The notes below the pieces were generated by a model that ran no database searches, was not told where the DNA came from, and was given only the letters and a program-made list of their open reading frames with translations. This document shows, piece by piece, positions 59,748-64,000 of a stretch of 64,000 nt of DNA. The stretch comes from Pseudoxanthomonas sp. J31. Lineage in GTDB: Bacteria; Pseudomonadota; Gammaproteobacteria; Xanthomonadales; Xanthomonadaceae. Each line of letters opens with the position of its first letter. Positions within the stretch are counted from its first letter, which is position 1. The position numbers and the translations under genes were made by a program. The stretch covers positions 62,001 through 126,000 of the forward strand of contig NZ_AZNZ01000008.1 of assembly GCF_000510725.1 (NCBI RefSeq), read 5' to 3'.

Positions 59748-61205
59748 TCAGCCCCGCAAGGCGCGCTGTCCCGGCGGGTCTGGCAGGCCGCCGTCGGCCA
59801 CCACCACCTGGTCGCGGCCGCCGCGCTTGGCCTGGTACATGGCCGCGTCGGCGCGGGCCAGCACGCGCTCGTAATCCGGGTGCCCGTCCTGCAGGGCCAC
59901 GCCGATGCTGGCGGTCAGCGGCAGGCGCACGCCGCCCTGCAGCAGCACCGGCGATTCGGCGATCGCGCGCCGCAGCGCGTGGGCGATGGCCACCGCCTCG
60001 GTACGGCTGACCGAGCCCAGCACCACCACGAACTCCTCGCCGCCGTAGCGGAACAGGTAGTCGCTGCCGCGGGTGTTCTCCACCAGGATCGCGGCCACGT
60101 GCTGCAGGGCGCGGTCGCCGGCCTCGTGCCCGTACTGGTCGTTGATCGCCTTGAAGTGGTCCAGGTCCAGCATCAGCACCGCGAACTGGCGGCCGGTGTT
60201 GGCCTGCAGCGCCACCTCGCGGCGCAGGATGGTCGGCAGGAAGCGGCGGTTGAGCAGGCGGGTGAGGGCGTCGCGGCCGGACTCCAGGTCGCCGATGCCT
60301 TCGAACAGCACCCCGACCAGGTTGCGGATCTCCGCGGCCCAGCCGCGGATCTCGTCCAGCAGGGCGCGGCGTTCGGCGGCGCTGCCGGATCCCGGCAGGC
60401 GCTCGCGCAGGGCCGCGTCGATGCGCTCGGCCAGCTCGCCGACCTGGCGGGTCTCGCTGGTCTCGCCGAAGCTGGCCATGCCCTTGTGCAGGAACCACAG
60501 GCCGAACTCGGAGCGGGAGACCAGCAGGTTCTCCACCGGGCCGGGCTGGTCCGCGGTGAGGGCGTAGAGCAGGGCGTTCTCCCAGGCCAGCAGCAGGGCG
60601 CGCTGGCGCTCGCGCTCGGTGCCCACGTTCTGGATCAGCGAGAACAGGCGGAAGGAGCCGTCCAGCTCGCTGGCGGCCTCGCGCGAGCGGGCGTAGGCGC
60701 GGGTCATCGACTCCAGCGCCAGGTCCATCAGGCCGTCCAGGTGCAGGCTGGCGCGCAGCGCCAGCGTGGCGTCGGCGGTGGCGCCGATCACCTGGTGCAT
60801 GTGCTCCTTGAGAATGCGCGTGCCGCGGCCGACCAGGTCGACCGGGATGCCGATGCGGGCGTGCACCTGGCCGACGTGCTCGTGCAGGCGGTGCAGCGAT
60901 TCGACATCGCCGGCGCGGGCACTGGCCAGCTGCCGCAGCCAGCGCTGCAGCGAGGGTTTGAGCCGGCCCTGGACCTGGTCCGGGTCGAGGAAGCGGTTGG
61001 CGCGCGGGTCCTTGAGCAGGCCGCCGTAGAAGCACTCCGCAAGCGCGGGAGCGTTGGCGGCCACCAGGTCCTCGACCAGCCGTGCGACCTCGTCGCCGGC
61101 GCTCTGCAGCCGGCAGGTCCAGTCGGCGATCAGCTGGGGGTCGGGAGGCGGGTGTGCGGGGGCGTGTGGGGCAGGGGAAGTCGACATGTCGGGGGAACCA
61201 TCCAT
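59748..61205 (-). CDS. Globin-coupled-sensor diguanylate cyclase
   Basis: Predicted oxygen- or NO-sensing enzyme making c-di-GMP, 485 residues, arranged like E. coli DosC. N-terminal sensor globin (about 25-180) with a probable proximal haem His115 in [19 protein letters not shown] helical middle domain follows (about 190-305), including [15 protein letters not shown], whose layout recalls CZB-type linkers (uncertain). The GGDEF domain (about 310-475) has [18 protein letters not shown], active-site GGEEF at 388-392 and an inhibitory I-site RGSD at 379-382, so the enzyme should be active and feedback-inhibited. The ATG at 61205 is preferred to a TTG just upstream. Confidence 0.9.
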   Translation of the reverse strand: MDGSPDMSTSPAPHAPAHPPPDPQLIADWTCRLQSAGDEVARLVEDLVAANAPALAECFYGGLLKDPRANRFLDPDQVQGRLKPSLQRWLRQLASARAGDVESLHRLHEHVGQVHARIGIPVDLVGRGTRILKEHMHQVIGATADATLALRASLHLDGLMDLALESMTRAYARSREAASELDGSFRLFSLIQNVGTERERQRALLLAWENALLYALTADQPGPVENLLVSRSEFGLWFLHKGMASFGETSETRQVGELAERIDAALRERLPGSGSAAERRALLDEIRGWAAEIRNLVGVLFEGIGDLESGRDALTRLLNRRFLPTILRREVALQANTGRQFAVLMLDLDHFKAINDQYGHEAGDRALQHVAAILVENTRGSDYLFRYGGEEFVVVLGSVSRTEAVAIAHALRRAIAESPVLLQGGVRLPLTASIGVALQDGHPDYERVLARADAAMYQAKRGGRDQVVVADGGLPDPPGQRALRG

Positions 61206-61210
61206 GCCCA

Positions 61211-61216
61211 ATTATC
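61211..61216 (-). promoter_or_regulatory. -10 box abutting the diguanylate cyclase start
   Basis: GATAAT on the minus strand, only 5 bases before the ATG at 61205. As with ispH and the copper chaperone, a leaderless transcript would result. Confidence 0.4.
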
Positions 61217-61624
61217 GCCCGTCGCGGAGGGCCTGCGTGACGACGCGGCGCGCAGGCCGGCCGGCGATCCGTGCGGGGGGCGGGACAGGTGGCCAAGGGG
61301 GCGGGGCGGTATTCCGTGCCGGATAAAACGCCGGCTGGAGTAATTCATTCGCAAGCATGATGGGCGCCATTTTGGTGATGGTGCGAATCAAAACGGTGCT
61401 GGCGAATGAATCGCACCTGTTCGGTGCATATAAGGAAATGCCATGTAATCAATCGCTTGCTGGTTAATTCCGCTTGCATACGTGGATTATCGAAAATCAC
61501 CCGTGATTGATTTTTCGGTTTGCCAACGCGCGCCTGTTTGGATGTAATGCTGCAGCGCACCAACCGAATGTCGGTGCCGGATGGGGAGCCCAACGAAAAC
61601 CACCAGTTAATCCGGAGGCGCAGC
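61217..61624. other. AT-rich, repeat-laden leader before the TonB receptor
   Basis: No gene is supported here. Up to about 61320 it is ordinary GC-rich spacer; from 61321 to 61600 it is much AT-richer than anything else of this length in the window. It contains TTCATTCGC (61344-61352) with its complement GCGAATGAA (61402-61410); ATTCGCA (61347-61353) with TGCGAAT (61382-61388); GGTGC (61395), GCACC (61413) and GGTGC (61423), which can form two exclusive stems; and CGAAAATCACCCGTGATT (61491-61508), a short dyad followed by TTTTTCG. Probably the control region, perhaps a structured 5' leader, of the receptor gene. Confidence 0.5.
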
Positions 61625-64000
61625 ATGAAACCGCTCCATAGCAGGCGCGTGATGTTCCCGAGTGCCCGGTTGGCGATTGCCGTCCAGGCTGTCATGGCCA
61701 CGGCCCTGGCCGTGGCGAGTCCCCCGGTACTGGCGCAGGCCGTGGCACCCGACGGGGCCGGGACTTCGCCGGAGGCCGCGGCCCCGCAGGGCAGTGCCAC
61801 CAACCTGGATACCGTGTCGGTGCTGGGCAACCGCAGCCAGCCACGCTCGGTGTCCTCATCGGCGGTGCCGATCGACATCCTCGGCGGCGACGAATTCCGC
61901 AACCAGGCCGCCACCGATGCCCTCGACCAGCTGCGGGTGCTGGTGCCCTCGTTCAACGTCAGCACCATCCCGATCGACGATGCAGCCAGCCTGGTGCGCC
62001 CGGCCAACCTGCGTGGCCTGCCACCGGACAACACCCTGGTCCTGGTCAACGGCAAGCGCTTCCACCGCTCGGCGGTGATCACCTTCCTCGGCCACGGCCT
62101 GTCCGACGGCGCGCAGGGTCCGGACCTGTCGGTGTTCCCCTCGCTGGCGCTGGAGCAGGTGGAGGTCCTGCGCGACGGTGCCGCCGCGCAATACGGCTCC
62201 GACGCGATCGCCGGGGTGATCAACTTCGGCCTGAAGAAGGCCAACGAGGGCGGCGCCTTCGAGGCCTTCGCCGGCCAGTATTACGAGGGCGACGGCTTCA
62301 CCACCCAGTATTCGGCGCAGGTGGGCCTGCCGCTCACCGCGCGCGGCTTCGCCACCCTGACCCTGGAGTGGCGCGAGGCGGACGACACCTCGCGCAGCGT
62401 GCAGCGCGACGATGCAGCCGCCGCGATCGCCGCCGGCTACCCCGGCGTGCCCGCGCCGGCGCAGGTCTGGGGCTCGCCCAAGGTCGAGGACGACCTCAGG
62501 TTCGTCGCCAACCTCGGCATCTCCGGCGACACGGTGGACTTCTACCTGTTCGGCAACTACGCCAGCCGCGAGGTGGACGGCGGCTTCTACTTCCGCGACC
62601 CGACCGCGCGCTCGGGCGTGTACTCCAACGACGACGGCCAGACCCTGCTGGTCGGCGACCTCACCGGCGCCGGCGGCTGCCCGGTGATCCCCCTGCGCGA
62701 TGCCGACGGCAACCTGTTCCCGTACAGCACGGTCAGCGCCCAGGTCGCGGCGCTGCCGGGCAACTGCTTCACCTTCCTGCAGACGTTGCCGGGCGGCTTC
62801 ACCCCGCGCTTCGGTGGCGAGCTGGAGGACTACTCGGTGGTGGCCGGGGCCAAGGGTGCATGGGGCGCCTGGCACTGGGACCTCAGCGCCAGCTACGGCC
62901 GCAACGACATCGAGTTCCTGATCTACAACACGGTCAACGCCTCGCTTGGCCCGGACCAGCCGGCCAACCTGCGCTTCCGCCCCGGCGGCAATACCCAGAC
63001 CGAAAAGGGCATCAACGTCGACCTCGGCCGCGATTTCGACGTGGGCTTCAGCCAGGGGCCGCTGCGCCTGGCGCTGGGCGCCGAATGGCGCGAGGAGAGC
63101 TTCAAGGTCAGCGAGGGCGACGCTGCCTCCACCGGCATCGGCCCGCTCACCGAACAGGGCTTCGCCCTGGGCTCCAACGGCTTCAACGGCTTCAGCCCGC
63201 GCACCGCCGGCACCTTCGACCGCAGCAACTGGGCGGTATACGTGGACGTGGAAGCCCAGTCCACCGAGCGGTTCCTGCTGGCGGCGGCGGTGCGCCACGA
63301 GGACTTCGAGGACTTCGGCGGCACCACCAATGGCAAGCTCACCGCGCGCTACGACGCCAGCGACAGCTTCGCCCTGCGCGGTGCGCTGAGCACCGGCTTC
63401 CGCGCGCCGACCCCTGGCCAGGCCAACATCAGCCAGATCAGCACCGTGTTCGGCGGCACCTCGCTGCAGGACATCGCCACCCTGCCGCCGACCAACCCGA
63501 TCGCCGAGCTCAAGGGCGCGCGGCCGCTGGGCCCGGAGGAGTCGCGCAACCTGTCGCTGGGCCTGGTCTGGGACAGCGGTGACTGGCTGGTGACCGTGGA
63601 CGCCTACCGCATCGAGGTGGACGACCGCATCGCCCTGAGCACCAGCTTCGACCTCAGCGACGCCGAGCGCGCCGCGCTGGTGGCCGGCGGCAACCCGGAA
63701 GCGGCGTCGATCTCCTCGGTGACCTACTTCGGCAACGCCTTCGACACCACCACCACCGGCGTGGACCTGGTGGCCAGCGTGGAGACCGCGCACTTCGGCG
63801 GGCGCACCACCTATTCACTTGCGCTGAACTGGAACCGCACCGAGGTCGATGCCTGGGACCCGGACTTCATCGACGAGGCGCGGGTGTACAAGCTGGAGGA
63901 GTCGCTGCCCAGGACCAAGGGTTACTTCAGCATCAACCACCAGCGCGAGGTGTTCCATGCCAACCTGCGCCTGGGCTATTACGGCTCCTGGTACGAGGAC
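61625..64000 (+). CDS. TonB-dependent outer-membrane receptor (cut by window end)
   Basis: Ligand-gated 22-strand outer-membrane transporter; 792 residues are visible and the frame is open to the window end. GGAGG lies 6 bases before the ATG. Long signal peptide (to about PPVLAQA, residue 39), a Pro/Ala linker, TonB-box-like DTVSVLGNR near residue 62, then the plug domain: TDALDQLRVLVPSFNVSTIPIDDAASLVRPANLRGLPPDNTLVLVNGKRFHRSAV, LEQVEVLRDGAAAQYGSDAIAGVINFGLKK. The barrel follows with GFRAPTPGQANISQ and SRNLSLGLVWD. This subtype is abundant in Xanthomonadaceae; the ligand (siderophore, oligosaccharide, peptide) is not deducible. Confidence 0.94.
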   Translation, partial: MKPLHSRRVMFPSARLAIAVQAVMATALAVASPPVLAQAVAPDGAGTSPEAAAPQGSATNLDTVSVLGNRSQPRSVSSSAVPIDILGGDEFRNQAATDALDQLRVLVPSFNVSTIPIDDAASLVRPANLRGLPPDNTLVLVNGKRFHRSAVITFLGHGLSDGAQGPDLSVFPSLALEQVEVLRDGAAAQYGSDAIAGVINFGLKKANEGGAFEAFAGQYYEGDGFTTQYSAQVGLPLTARGFATLTLEWREADDTSRSVQRDDAAAAIAAGYPGVPAPAQVWGSPKVEDDLRFVANLGISGDTVDFYLFGNYASREVDGGFYFRDPTARSGVYSNDDGQTLLVGDLTGAGGCPVIPLRDADGNLFPYSTVSAQVAALPGNCFTFLQTLPGGFTPRFGGELEDYSVVAGAKGAWGAWHWDLSASYGRNDIEFLIYNTVNASLGPDQPANLRFRPGGNTQTEKGINVDLGRDFDVGFSQGPLRLALGAEWREESFKVSEGDAASTGIGPLTEQGFALGSNGFNGFSPRTAGTFDRSNWAVYVDVEAQSTERFLLAAAVRHEDFEDFGGTTNGKLTARYDASDSFALRGALSTGFRAPTPGQANISQISTVFGGTSLQDIATLPPTNPIAELKGARPLGPEESRNLSLGLVWDSGDWLVTVDAYRIEVDDRIALSTSFDLSDAERAALVAGGNPEAASISSVTYFGNAFDTTTTGVDLVASVETAHFGGRTTYSLALNWNRTEVDAWDPDFIDEARVYKLEESLPRTKGYFSINHQREVFHANLRLGYYGSWYED

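Noticed and set aside
61390..61430. Exclusive GGTGC/GCACC stems considered as a known riboswitch
   Set aside because: I cannot place the conserved cores of cobalamin, TPP, FMN or SAM riboswitches; kept only as an unexplained leader.
61345..62244. 299-codon minus-strand frame covering the leader and start of the TonB receptor
   Set aside because: It overlaps clear signal-peptide and plug sequence of the receptor and has no recognisable domain.

Overview
The window looks like chromosome of a high-GC gammaproteobacterium of the Xanthomonadaceae/Lysobacteraceae group (Lysobacter, Luteimonas, Pseudoxanthomonas or Stenotrophomonas type). The evidence is the strong GC bias with nearly all codons ending in G or C, the protein resemblances, the rplU-rpmA-obgE / rpsT / murJ-ribF-ileS-lspA-ispH layout, and a large TonB-dependent receptor. 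Genus cannot be fixed from the sequence alone. Most of it is core genome, interrupted by accessory cassettes (efflux, two-partner secretion, peroxide defence). No phage, insertion sequence or CRISPR array is visible.

Layout. 0-11.4 kb: the 3' end of an RND pump with a very strong terminator; a secreted M28 peptidase; an nth operon (crotonase, small unknown protein, endonuclease III); a degenerate FKBP; a DUF1289-NUDIX fusion overlapping a mercaptopyruvate sulfurtransferase; an SDR gene divergent from a LysR regulator; an enoyl-CoA isomerase; a PCu(A)C copper chaperone; a tandem universal stress protein. 11.4-27.3 kb: thioesterase and uvrA; rplU-rpmA-obgE; rpsT; murJ, ribF, ileS, lspA, ispH; an MscS-type channel; a DUF488 protein. 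27.5-32.6 kb: tRNA-Thr(CGU), radA, and a three-gene unit of a CcsA-like membrane protein plus a two-partner secretion pair whose exoprotein is only about 300 residues.

32.8-50.4 kb: an ancestral block known from other gammaproteobacteria (ccsA-like, ffh, rpsP, rimM, trmD, rplS) is split by two efflux cassettes. A marR-tolC-emrA-emrB operon with a perfect 12-bp-arm operator lies on one side of ffh. An aminotransferase and an mdtABC-like tripartite RND pump lie on the other. Two copies of a palindromic GGTGATT/AATCACC repeat sit at the seams: one supplies the last codons and stop of mdtC, the other separates rimM from trmD.

50.6-64 kb: an Hsp15-like RNA-binding protein, a small lipoprotein, katG with an OxyR-like site, a di-haem cytochrome c peroxidase, a YafY-type regulator with a GST and a GFA/CENP-V protein (a perfect dyad precedes the GST), mutS, a globin-coupled diguanylate cyclase, and the 5' part of a TonB-dependent receptor behind an unusually AT-rich, repeat-laden leader.

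Functional threads: multidrug efflux (three systems), peroxide and electrophile defence (KatG, cytochrome c peroxidase, GST, GFA protein), DNA repair (Nth, UvrA, RadA, MutS) and translation/export (IleS, LspA, Ffh, four operons of ribosomal proteins). Several genes (ispH, the copper chaperone, the diguanylate cyclase) have a -10-like box only 5-7 nt before the start codon, suggesting leaderless transcripts.
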